Notes: generated by a model from the sequence alone, not told the origin. Shown: positions 1-5,106, counted from the first letter of the stretch. The stretch: 5,106 nucleotides of DNA from Bacteroidia bacterium (GCA_030431945.1 JAUIIF010000370.1:1-5106); one strand, 5' to 3'. A program made the numbers and translations.

Positions 1-148
1 GGTGGAGCGCAGGGAAGTTGTTGCCAGCGACGGAAAAGCCTACCCGCTCCGGGTACAGACCATCTGCCTCCACGGCGACCAGCCTGCTGCCGTGGACAAA
101 GCACGGGCCATCCGTAAACTGCTCAACCAGCCGCGAAAACTGCAGTAG
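1..148 (+). CDS. pxpA: 5-oxoprolinase subunit A (LamB/YcsF family), 3' end only
   Basis: The frame opens at base 2 and runs 48 codons to a TAG stop at 146-148; the start lies outside the window. The C-terminal segment QTICLHGDQPAAVDKARAIR (residues 19-38 of the fragment) matches the conserved end of LamB/YcsF proteins, where an I-C-x-H-G-D motif is followed by an amphipathic helix ending in an Ile-Arg-x-x-Leu pattern. From knowledge of the family, PxpA works with PxpB and PxpC as a cytosolic ATP-dependent 5-oxoprolinase that opens 5-oxoproline (pyroglutamate) to glutamate. Full proteins are about 250 residues, so roughly four fifths is missing here. The pxpB/pxpC partners, if adjacent, would lie to the left, outside the window. 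The gene converges on the minus-strand gene ending at 189, with only 40 nt between the two stops. Family assignment is confident; the enzymatic role is inferred from the family. Confidence 0.85.
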   Translation, partial: VERREVVASDGKAYPLRVQTICLHGDQPAAVDKARAIRKLLNQPRKLQ

Positions 149-171
149 CCATTACGGCCAGAAAATCCTTG

Positions 172-183
172 CGGACCAGTCCG
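172..183. terminator. Possible bidirectional terminator hairpin between convergent genes
   Basis: In the 40-nt gap between the pxpA stop and the convergent minus-strand gene there is a short inverted repeat, CGGAC-CA-GTCCG (more realistically a 4-bp stem with a 4-nt loop). On the minus strand it comes just after the TAA stop and is followed by CAAGGATTTT, which has a short T-run. The stem is short and the T-run weak, so this is only the best terminator candidate in the gap. Confidence 0.25.
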
Positions 184-188
184 GGGAA

Positions 189-1301
189 TTATTCCTCTTC
201 TACAATTGTAGCGTCGTCAATCAGGCTGTCCCCATCGCCATCAGCATCCAGGAATCCGGCAATGATGCCTCCTTCTTTTTTAGGTTTGGCGTCCGGATTG
301 TTCTTGATTTGCAGGTCTTTACCGCCCTCATTGGCGTAGTCGCCATCGGCAAAGCGCGCGGCGCGGTCGAAGAAAGAATCGGTACCGGACAGGGTAGATT
401 CCCCGGTATCACGGGCGGCTTCCTTGCCCGCAAAGGCCCGGGCCCGGGCTTCCGCCACCTCAGCGGCACGTTTGGCCTCCTCGATGGTTTCCTCGAGTTT
501 CATTTTTTCCGCTTCCGTGTTGGCGTGGTCAATAAAGTCACTGGCCTTACCCTTCAGGTCCGCACCGATCTCGGCCGCGCGATTAAGGATATCATCGCCT
601 TTCTCCAGTACCTTCTCCCCTACGACTTCGCTTACGTCGCCAATTTTACCCGCCAGGATATCGGCCTGGTCCTTCAGCCCGGCGCCGGCCTTAGCGGCGG
701 CATTCAGGCCCGTATCGGCGGCGGCAGCGGCGGCGCCCCGCACGCCGGCAGTGGCGTCAGCGGCTTTTTTAAAGGCTGCTCCTGCCGCGTTTTTCAGGCC
801 GCCGGCGGCTTTACTTACGGAGTCTTTGGCGTCCTCCAGCAGATCACTTTCAAAATCAAGCGGGGCTTTAGGAGAGGATGCTGCGGGTGAATCCGGCAGC
901 TCCAGACTGTCCAGGTCGAGGCCAAAGTCAGCGTCCAGGTCAACGGGTTCCGGGTTGGCGGGTTCCGGGTTGGCGGCCTTGGGGTTCAGCTCCTCGAGCT
1001 TGCTATTGATGGCCTCGCTGGCCTGGTCTTTCATTTCTTTCCCCTTATCGACGGCAGCATCGGCTTCCCGCCAGATTTTATCCGTGAGGTCTTCCAGCGC
1101 ATCCTTCCCTTTTTCAAAATATTCAGGCGCTTTGTTGATCAGTTCACCGGCCGCAGCCTTGGTGTTTTCAATCAGGTCGTCGCTCTGTTCCTTCAGGTCA
1201 TCCCCAATTTCGCGGGCAGCTTCACCGGCTTTGGAAGCCTGGTGCTTGGCGACTGATTTGGCTCCAAAAAAAATACGCTTGAGATCGTTGAATAGCGGCA
1301 T
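189..1301 (-). CDS. LEA-like/apolipoprotein-like helical protein with acidic Ca-site-like tail, function unknown
   Basis: This 370-residue protein has no recognised family name and shows no signal peptide or membrane segment, so it is probably cytoplasmic. Residues 14-105 and about 150-295 are long amphipathic helical stretches rich in Ala, Lys, Glu and Asp, with recurring A-K/E-x-A/G patterns resembling LEA, YtxH-tail or apolipoprotein-like sequences. The two blocks are joined by a Pro/Asp/Ser-rich acidic linker (about 106-148) that contains a duplicated ANPEP unit. Residues 186-208 include a six-alanine run. The C-terminus (345-370) reads GIIAGFLDADGDGDSLIDDA and then an acidic tail. Asp352, 354, 356, 358 and 362 are spaced like a Ca-binding DxDxDG loop. 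The ATG at 1299-1301 follows a plausible promoter at 1328-1359, which supports the start. There is no Shine-Dalgarno sequence. A stress-protective or surface-coating role is a guess from composition only. Long open frames on the opposite strand here are by-products of the GC-rich alanine codons. Confidence 0.8.
   Translation of the reverse strand: MPLFNDLKRIFFGAKSVAKHQASKAGEAAREIGDDLKEQSDDLIENTKAAAGELINKAPEYFEKGKDALEDLTDKIWREADAAVDKGKEMKDQASEAINSKLEELNPKAANPEPANPEPVDLDADFGLDLDSLELPDSPAASSPKAPLDFESDLLEDAKDSVSKAAGGLKNAAGAAFKKAADATAGVRGAAAAAADTGLNAAAKAGAGLKDQADILAGKIGDVSEVVGEKVLEKGDDILNRAAEIGADLKGKASDFIDHANTEAEKMKLEETIEEAKRAAEVAEARARAFAGKEAARDTGESTLSGTDSFFDRAARFADGDYANEGGKDLQIKNNPDAKPKKEGGIIAGFLDADGDGDSLIDDATIVEEE
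945..974 (-). repeat. Exact 15-bp tandem duplication inside the LEA-like gene
   Basis: The 15-mer GGGTTCCGGGTTGGC occurs twice back to back on the + strand (945-959 and 960-974). In the minus-strand gene it encodes two identical ANPEP units within the acidic, proline-rich linker between the two helical blocks. The unit is a multiple of three, so copy-number change would lengthen or shorten the linker without shifting frame. Confidence 0.85.
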
Positions 1302-1327
1302 GGCCAGGTTTGGTTATGTTTAGGGTT

Positions 1328-1359
1328 GTAATGTAGGGTTTTAGCCGTTAGCCAGCAAA
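1328..1359 (-). promoter_or_regulatory. Candidate Bacteroidota-type promoter for the LEA-like gene
   Basis: Read on the minus strand, TTTG (1356-1359) is followed after 20 nt by TACATTAC (1328-1335). This resembles the Bacteroidota sigma factor consensus TTTG-N19/20-TAnnTTTG: the -33 box is exact, and the -7 box matches at TA and TT but not at the last two bases. It would place the transcript start about 20 nt before the ATG at 1301. The gene could still also be read from the sulfatase upstream. Confidence 0.35.
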
Positions 1360-1405
1360 GGTTTTCGACGAATGTACCGATAGGGCACCGCAGCTCCGCC
1401 CGTCT

Positions 1406-2995
1406 TTACTTGCTGGCAACTTTCAGCTCCTGCCGCAGCTTCCCCAGCCGCTCCAGCAACCGTGTCTTCACCGCTTCCAGGGCTGGATCGTCAATTCGGT
1501 TGTTCATCTCCGTCGGGTCTTCCACCAGGTCGTAGAGTTCGTAGCCTGCCAATCCCTCCTCGGTAAAGTGGATGAGCTTATACCGTTCATCACGCACTCC
1601 CTCGTGTCGGGCCACGCGGTGGTAGCTGTTCATTTGCTGGTAGTAGCGGTAGTAAATGTCGTCCCGCCAGTCTTCCGGCGTTTGCCCTTCCAGAAGCGGC
1701 TTTAAAGAGGCTCCCTGCAAGTCTTCCGGCGGGGTCAACCCGGCAAAATCGAGCAGGGTCGCACTCAGGTCAATATTCAGGACCAGGTCTTCGTTACTGC
1801 TGCCGGCCTTTACCACGGCCGGGTAGCGTATCATCAGGGGTGTCCGGTGACTCTCCTCGTACATAAACCGTTTGTCGTACCAGCCGTGCTCTCCGAGGTA
1901 AAAGCCCTGGTCAGAGGTGTAAATAACGATGGTGTTCTCGGCCAGTCCGCTTTCTTCCAGGTAGTCCAGCACCCGGCCTACGTTATCGTCAACCGATTTT
2001 ACGCTCGCCAGGTAATCCTGCAGGTAGCGTTGGTAGCGCCACTCCAGTTCGGCGGGGGTTCCCTTTACCGCCAACCATTCTTCCCCTACCCTTTTCAGAA
2101 AGGGTTCCCAGGCTCGCTGCTGGGCCGGCGTAAGCCGGCCGAGCTGGCGTTGGAAGTTACTGGCCTGATCGAACTGCGGGTCCTTGATGAACGTGGCCCC
2201 TCCGGTTCCCGGATCGGGGTACTGGTAATCCCGGGTCACCTTCAGGTCCAGGCTGGTAAACATGTCCGCAATGCGCATATCCGCGTGTTCAGCGGCCCGC
2301 CGGCCCTGGTAGTCGTCCCGTAAGTTGGCGGGAAGCGGGTAGCGTTTATCCAGTAAGCCCGGCAGGTCGCTGGTGTCCGGCATCCAGTTTCGGTGCGGGG
2401 CCTTATGCCAATAAAGCATGCAGAAAGGTTGGTCGGTCTCAGCGGCAGCAGAGCGGCGAAGTTCCGCCAGTGCGTAGTCCGTGATCAGGGTGCTGGTGTA
2501 GCCCTCCGCAGCCTCCAGTGTGTCGCCATTATGGACAAAAACCGGGGAGTAGTAGCTTCCCTGACCAATCAGGCCGTAAAACTCATCAAACCCGCGCGGC
2601 AAGGCTTTGAGGTGATGCTTGCCGATCAGGGAAGTACGGTAACCGGCCCGTTGCAAGGCCTCCGGAAACGTCCACTGATCCGGGTTAAACGGGCTCAGGT
2701 TATCAATTTTTCCGTTGAGGTGGCTGTACTTTCCGGTCAGGATGGCCGCCCGGCTCGGTGCACAAATTGAGTTGGTGACAAAACTGTTGCGGAACAGCAT
2801 TCCCTCGTCGGCTATGCGATCCAGGTTAGGCGTATGGATCAATTCATCGGTGTAGGCCGAGATCGCCCGTTGGGCGTGATCATCAGACATGATGAATAGA
2901 ATATTGGGGCGGGGCCGGGGGGGAATCTCCTTCTCGGGGGCGCGGTCGCAGGTGCAACAGATCAGCAGTAGCAGCAGGGGAAGCAGTAAGCGCAT
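1406..2995 (-). CDS. Secreted/lipoprotein family S1 sulfatase (arylsulfatase-type, Cys class)
   Basis: This 529-residue sulfatase hydrolyses sulfate esters (or sulfamates), probably on a glycan, outside the cytoplasm. Residues 1-16 form a leucine-rich signal with a cysteine cluster (LLICCTC), suggesting lipoprotein export, although the lipobox is not canonical. The catalytic core begins at PNILFIMSDDH (30-40), with Asp38/Asp39 as metal ligands. The formylglycine motif is C78-A-P-S-R82, followed by LTGK (86-89). Further active-site features are GKHHL (125-129; many relatives have GKWHL), HKAPHR (197-202), TSDQG (360-364) with the second metal-ligand Asp362, and Lys375. Length and the SDDH...HTPN...NSICAPSR...TSDQGFYLGEHGW pattern resemble Bacteroidota GlcNAc-6-sulfatase/heparan-type S1 enzymes (S1_11-like, from memory). 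The exact substrate is uncertain. Cys78 requires a maturase (FGE or anSME), and none is visible here. No SusC/SusD or glycoside hydrolase genes are in the window. The start is the ATG before the signal peptide; no Shine-Dalgarno sequence is seen. Confidence 0.93.
   Translation of the reverse strand: MRLLLPLLLLLICCTCDRAPEKEIPPRPRPNILFIMSDDHAQRAISAYTDELIHTPNLDRIADEGMLFRNSFVTNSICAPSRAAILTGKYSHLNGKIDNLSPFNPDQWTFPEALQRAGYRTSLIGKHHLKALPRGFDEFYGLIGQGSYYSPVFVHNGDTLEAAEGYTSTLITDYALAELRRSAAAETDQPFCMLYWHKAPHRNWMPDTSDLPGLLDKRYPLPANLRDDYQGRRAAEHADMRIADMFTSLDLKVTRDYQYPDPGTGGATFIKDPQFDQASNFQRQLGRLTPAQQRAWEPFLKRVGEEWLAVKGTPAELEWRYQRYLQDYLASVKSVDDNVGRVLDYLEESGLAENTIVIYTSDQGFYLGEHGWYDKRFMYEESHRTPLMIRYPAVVKAGSSNEDLVLNIDLSATLLDFAGLTPPEDLQGASLKPLLEGQTPEDWRDDIYYRYYQQMNSYHRVARHEGVRDERYKLIHFTEEGLAGYELYDLVEDPTEMNNRIDDPALEAVKTRLLERLGKLRQELKVASK
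2123..2140. repeat. Perfect 7-bp inverted repeat within the sulfatase gene
   Basis: GGCCGGC-GTAA-GCCGGCC forms a perfect GC-only stem with a 4-nt loop inside the sulfatase coding region (encoding about GRLTPA, residues 286-291). It lies in the linker-like insertion between the N-terminal core and the second metal-site motif. It is probably a by-product of codon choice, but a transcript hairpin here would be stable. Confidence 0.5.
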
Positions 2996-3012
2996 GTAAC
3001 GGTTGGTTTTAA

Positions 3013-3045
3013 GAACAATAAGGTAGAAAATGATGGGAGATCAAC
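3013..3045 (-). promoter_or_regulatory. Weak promoter candidate upstream of the sulfatase
   Basis: On the minus strand, GTTG (3042-3045) precedes TATTGTTC (3013-3020) by 21 nt, close to the Bacteroidota layout TTTG-N19/20-TAnnTTTG but matching both boxes only partly. It sits 18 nt or more before the ATG at 2995, in the AT-richest part of the 119-nt gap. It is the only candidate found in that gap and could easily be chance. Confidence 0.18.
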
Positions 3046-3069
3046 CAGCTAACTCAGCAGTTAACCTGG
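3045..3069 (-). terminator. Possible terminator hairpin after the small membrane protein operon
   Basis: The segment pairs CCAG (3045-3048) with CTGG (3066-3069) and TAACT (3050-3054) with AGTTA (3059-3063), separated by a small internal loop, around a CAGC loop. On the minus strand it follows the stop of the last gene in the operon by about 45 nt and is followed by a T-containing stretch (ATCATTTTCT) but no true T-run. It is weak evidence for a terminator between the operon and the sulfatase. Confidence 0.2.
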
Positions 3070-3076
3070 CACCAAT

Positions 3077-3115
3077 ACCTGGTACTGCACCTGCGGCCGC
3101 GCCTCCTTACCAGGT
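3077..3115. repeat. 8-bp inverted repeat spanning the operon's last stop codon
   Basis: ACCTGGTA (3077-3084) is the exact reverse complement of TACCAGGT (3108-3115), enclosing a GC-rich 23-nt loop that contains GCGGCCGC. It abuts the TGA stop at 3115-3117 of the 118-aa membrane protein gene. It may act in transcript 3'-end formation or be coincidental. Confidence 0.35.
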
Positions 3116-3471
3116 CAGAAAGAACTGGAGAAAGCCCCGAAACACAGGGAAATGCCAATCAATAACACCAGCCCTGCCGCCAGAAAAAAGGAACGGGCCT
3201 CGAGCTTTTGCACGCTTTCTGTTGCGGGGGAGTCCAGTACCTCCTCACGTACCTCCCTTCTGGCCGGGGTTCCCTTCGGCTTACTAATCCAAAGCACTAC
3301 CCCAATCAGCAACAAGAGGAAAACTTCGACCAGAGAAATGACGGCTGACCCCAGGAATATTTCCCCCAGGTAAAAGCCACTTTGATCGCCGCGCTCAATG
3401 CTGTAGATCAAGGTGCTGATGACCAACGAAGCCCCCAGGGAAATGAATACAATTTTAGCAGTGTTGGACAT
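3115..3471 (-). CDS. Small three-helix membrane protein (paralogue 1), function unknown
   Basis: This 118-residue protein has three predicted membrane helices at about 7-23, 38-62 and 94-114. A charged cytoplasmic-type linker (63-93, Arg/Glu rich) lies between helices 2 and 3. I do not recognise the family. It is clearly related to the 106-aa protein encoded just upstream. The first 19 residues align without gaps (Lys6, Ser11-Leu12, Ile18-Ser19 identical). A glutamate sits in the middle of helix 2 in both proteins (Glu49 here). Helix 3 carries the shared pattern FFLAxGLVLLxGxSLCFG. That alignment is why the ATG at 3469-3471 is chosen over an in-frame ATG 11 codons upstream, whose extension (MLFCHHNRKSA) has no counterpart in the paralogue. 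The gene lies 64 nt downstream of its paralogue, probably in the same operon as the radical SAM gene. A role as a membrane partner of that enzyme is inference. Confidence 0.78.
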   Translation of the reverse strand: MSNTAKIVFISLGASLVISTLIYSIERGDQSGFYLGEIFLGSAVISLVEVFLLLLIGVVLWISKPKGTPARREVREEVLDSPATESVQKLEARSFFLAAGLVLLIGISLCFGAFSSSF

Positions 3472-3535
3472 GGCTGACTTGCGGTTGTGGTGACAAAATA
3501 GCAAACGGAAAGCAGATCGGAGAGATCAACTACAG

Positions 3536-3856
3536 TTACCAGGCATCGTAGAGGAATACCCCCCCAAAGCAGAGGGACACCCCTACCAATAAGACCAGGC
3601 CGATGGCCAGAAAAAAGGCATTCGCCCGTTGCTTCCTGGCCGAAGTAACGGATTTATCCGTTCCGCCAAAATACAGGATCAGCCCGGTAACCAGCAGGAC
3701 AATGACTTCCAGACACAGTCCGGCCAGCATGATCACGGAAAAACCGATACTGGCGTACTGGTTTCCGGATTTGGGAGAGACGAGCAGAAAGGAGACCAGG
3801 CTGATGATGGCTACCCCCGTCAAGGAAAGATAGATGACTTTATTTTTGTACACCAT
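3536..3856 (-). CDS. Small three-helix membrane protein (paralogue 2), function unknown
   Basis: This 106-residue protein has predicted helices at about 7-26, 37-63 and 79-102, with a short basic linker (DKSVTSARKQR, 67-77) between helices 2 and 3. Glu50 lies inside helix 2, at the position equivalent to Glu49 of the paralogue encoded next. Helix 3 repeats the FFLAxGLVLLxGxSLCFG pattern, followed by a short FLYDAW end. The family is not recognised. The ATG (3854-3856) begins only 4 nt after the TAG stop of the radical SAM gene, without its own Shine-Dalgarno sequence, so translational coupling within one transcript is likely. The two proteins differ mostly in linker length and look like an ancient tandem duplication, not a recent one. 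They might form a hetero-oligomer in the inner membrane, but nothing in the sequence proves this. Confidence 0.78.
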   Translation of the reverse strand: MVYKNKVIYLSLTGVAIISLVSFLLVSPKSGNQYASIGFSVIMLAGLCLEVIVLLVTGLILYFGGTDKSVTSARKQRANAFFLAIGLVLLVGVSLCFGGVFLYDAW

Positions 3857-3860
3857 GTCG

Positions 3861-5106
3861 CTAGCCGATTGGTGCCGCCGGGCGCGCCTCCGCGCGGAGG
3901 TGCGCCAGGTGGGCCCTTTGTACGGCCGAGCGGTAAAACAGGTTCATCGTCTCGAAGGGAATAATGTGCCCGTTGGGCTGCACCATGTGTACGCAACTTT
4001 TTTTCACCGCACGAACGTCAAAATCATAGGCATCCATAAAATTCATGATGATGATGCGAAAAAGATTCCCGTAGCCGAGCGTTGCGGACTTTACGGGAGG
4101 CAGGCAGCACATCAATTCGTGGAAGCCTTCCTGGGCCACGTCTACACTACACCCCGTGCTGAACAGCCCCAGCAACTGCCGGTGCACGGCATCCTGCTGC
4201 TCGTAGACGATGGTGTTGGCCGTAGTATTATCCAGCAGCGCTGCCGGATCAATGAACCGGGTGAGTGGATACACCTCACCTTCCAGTTTCAGCAGGTAGC
4301 CCATCGTCAGGGCATCGGGATTACAGGGAACGGGAATCAGGTCATTTGGCTGGAGCAGCGGTGTCTGGTCAAGGATACGCTGACGGACTTCCGTGGGCGT
4401 CAGCCGGTCGGTGGCCGGGTCAAAATTTTCCGTACGTCCCGCAACCTGCGTAGGCTGAAAAGTTACTCCTCTGACACACGGCTGTTGTAGAGCGTAATCG
4501 ATAATGGCCCCCATTTCGTCCTCATTCTGGCCGCGTTGGAGGGTACAGACCAGGGTGGTTGACAGCCCTACCCGATTCAGGTTGGCGATCGCTTTTTCGC
4601 GAACTTTCGTCAGGTCTTTTCCACGCATACAATGGAGCACGGCCGGCCTGAAACTATCAAACTGCAGGTAGACCTCAAAGTCCGGCTGATAAGTGGCCAG
4701 CCGTTCTGCGAATCCGGGATCATTGGCAATCCGCAGGCCGTTGGTATTAAGCATCAGGTGCTTGATCGGGCGGGCCTTTGCCATGTCCATGATGCTCCAG
4801 AAATCCGGGTGAATCGTGGGTTCACCGCCGGAGAGCTGCACTACGTCCGGCTCCCCTTCACTACGGACAATCGCGTCCAGCATCCGTTCAATCTCCTCCA
4901 GGGTCCGGTGCTCTCCGTGGTCCGGGGCACTTTCGGCATAACAGGTCGGGCAGCTGAGGTTACAGCGGTCGGTGACTTCGAGGACCGTCAGGCAACTGTG
5001 CTGTTCGTGGTCTGCACATAAGCCACAATCGAAAGGGCAGCCCCAGGTTACCGGAGTCTGGAAACCGTTGGGATACTCCGAGGCCTTGTTGTAATTCCGG
5101 ATCCGC
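3861..5106 (-). CDS. Radical SAM enzyme, MJ0619/tetraether synthase (Tes)-like, 5' end missing
   Basis: The frame is open from the right edge (first whole codon 5103-5105) to a TAG at 3861-3863, giving 414 visible residues. Numbered from the edge, the fragment has a cysteine-rich lead-in (Cys23, 27, 30 and 38; GCPFDCGLC then HEQHSC), then the SAM-cluster motif C48-NLS-C52-PT-C55 after EVTDR. Next come GGEP (93-96), NTNG (120-123), LQFDS (147-151), FQP (216-218), IPVPC (257-261) and a C-terminal FMDAYDFD...SCVH block (about 356-373). The lead-in followed at once by CX3CX2C is typical of the group containing archaeal MJ0619, shown to be a tetraether synthase that joins lipid chains by a C-C bond. 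Relatives are about 450-510 residues, so some 40-80 N-terminal residues are probably missing. The ATG at 4881-4883 cannot be the start because the cluster motif precedes it. The gene is followed after 4 nt by two small membrane protein genes. The substrate in this organism is unknown; a lipid is the leading guess. Confidence 0.88.
   Translation of the reverse strand, partial: RIRNYNKASEYPNGFQTPVTWGCPFDCGLCADHEQHSCLTVLEVTDRCNLSCPTCYAESAPDHGEHRTLEEIERMLDAIVRSEGEPDVVQLSGGEPTIHPDFWSIMDMAKARPIKHLMLNTNGLRIANDPGFAERLATYQPDFEVYLQFDSFRPAVLHCMRGKDLTKVREKAIANLNRVGLSTTLVCTLQRGQNEDEMGAIIDYALQQPCVRGVTFQPTQVAGRTENFDPATDRLTPTEVRQRILDQTPLLQPNDLIPVPCNPDALTMGYLLKLEGEVYPLTRFIDPAALLDNTTANTIVYEQQDAVHRQLLGLFSTGCSVDVAQEGFHELMCCLPPVKSATLGYGNLFRIIIMNFMDAYDFDVRAVKKSCVHMVQPNGHIIPFETMNLFYRSAVQRAHLAHLRAEARPAAPIG
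3881..3906. repeat. 26-bp near-perfect palindrome at the end of the radical SAM gene
   Basis: A perfect 14-bp palindrome, CCTCCGCGCGGAGG (3887-3900), is extended on each side by GGCGCG and TGCGCC, which pair at every position but one (a G-T pair in RNA). It lies in the last codons of the radical SAM gene, 25 nt before the next gene's start. It could fold in the transcript, process it, or be bound by a dimeric protein. It encodes the Ala/Arg-rich tail AHLRAEARP, so codon bias alone could also produce it. Confidence 0.6.

Noticed and set aside
435..449. Palindrome GCCCGGGCCCGGGC inside the LEA-like gene (436-449)
   Set aside because: It encodes alternating Ala-Arg residues (EARARAF) with GC-rich codons, which is enough to explain the symmetry.
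18..1323. Long plus-strand open frames opposite the LEA-like gene (18-890 and 424-1323)
   Set aside because: The products are low-complexity Ser/Ala/Pro or Gly/Phe-rich sequences caused by antisense reading of GC-rich Ala, Glu and Lys codons. One also overlaps the pxpA end in another frame.
3472..3504. Longer start for the 118-aa membrane protein (ATG at 3502-3504)
   Set aside because: The extra MLFCHHNRKSA has no counterpart in the paralogue, whose N-terminus aligns without gaps to the shorter form.
3834..4490. Plus-strand 218-codon open frame opposite the radical SAM gene
   Set aside because: It shows no recognisable domain and lies wholly antisense to strongly motif-supported coding sequence.
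3861..4883. Start of the radical SAM gene at the ATG at 4881-4883
   Set aside because: The CX3CX2C cluster motif (4941-4964) and the cysteine-rich lead-in lie upstream in the same open frame, so this ATG is internal and the gene runs off the window edge.
3861..5106. Radical SAM gene as the sulfatase maturase (anSME) for the nearby sulfatase
   Set aside because: Its lead-in cysteines, FQP/IPVPC motifs and C-terminal block do not resemble the SPASM-type twin-cluster domain of anSME. It is also grouped with the membrane protein genes, not with the sulfatase.

Overview
The window most likely comes from a moderately GC-rich member of the Bacteroidota, possibly a Lewinella/Saprospiria-type bacterium. 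None of the visible start codons has a convincing Shine-Dalgarno sequence. One intergenic region carries a plausible Bacteroidota-type promoter (TTTG, then about 20 nt, then TAnnTT). The sulfatase resembles those found in that phylum. The taxonomic guess is an inference and was not tested against any database.

Layout from left to right. Positions 1-148 (+) hold the last 48 codons of a LamB/YcsF-family 5-oxoprolinase subunit A (pxpA). It converges on a minus-strand gene at 189-1301 that encodes a 370-residue, alanine- and charge-rich protein resembling LEA proteins or apolipoproteins, with a DxDGDGD-type acidic tail. Upstream of it on the same strand is a secreted or lipoprotein-type family S1 arylsulfatase (1406-2995) with an intact C-x-P-S-R formylglycine motif and intact metal-site motifs. 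The rest of the window (3115-5106, minus) is one apparent operon read from right to left: a radical SAM enzyme cut by the right edge, then, 4 nt after its stop, a 106-aa three-helix membrane protein, then, 64 nt later, a 118-aa paralogue of that protein.

The most notable gene is the radical SAM enzyme. Its CX3CX2C cluster motif lies upstream of the first in-frame ATG visible in the window, so the reading frame must be extended to the window edge. The extended frame shows a cysteine-rich lead-in (GCPFDCGLC...HEQHSC) directly before the CX3CX2C motif, followed by GGEP, LQFD, FQP and IPVPC. I recognise this arrangement from the MJ0619/tetraether synthase (Tes)-like group of radical SAM proteins, not from the sulfatase-maturing group. 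Tes makes C-C bonds between lipid chains in archaea. A bacterial relative tightly coupled to two small duplicated membrane proteins is therefore a candidate for an uncharacterised lipid- or membrane-modifying module. That function is inferred.

No tRNA, rRNA, CRISPR array, insertion sequence or obvious riboswitch was seen. No intergenic stretch exceeds about 120 bases.
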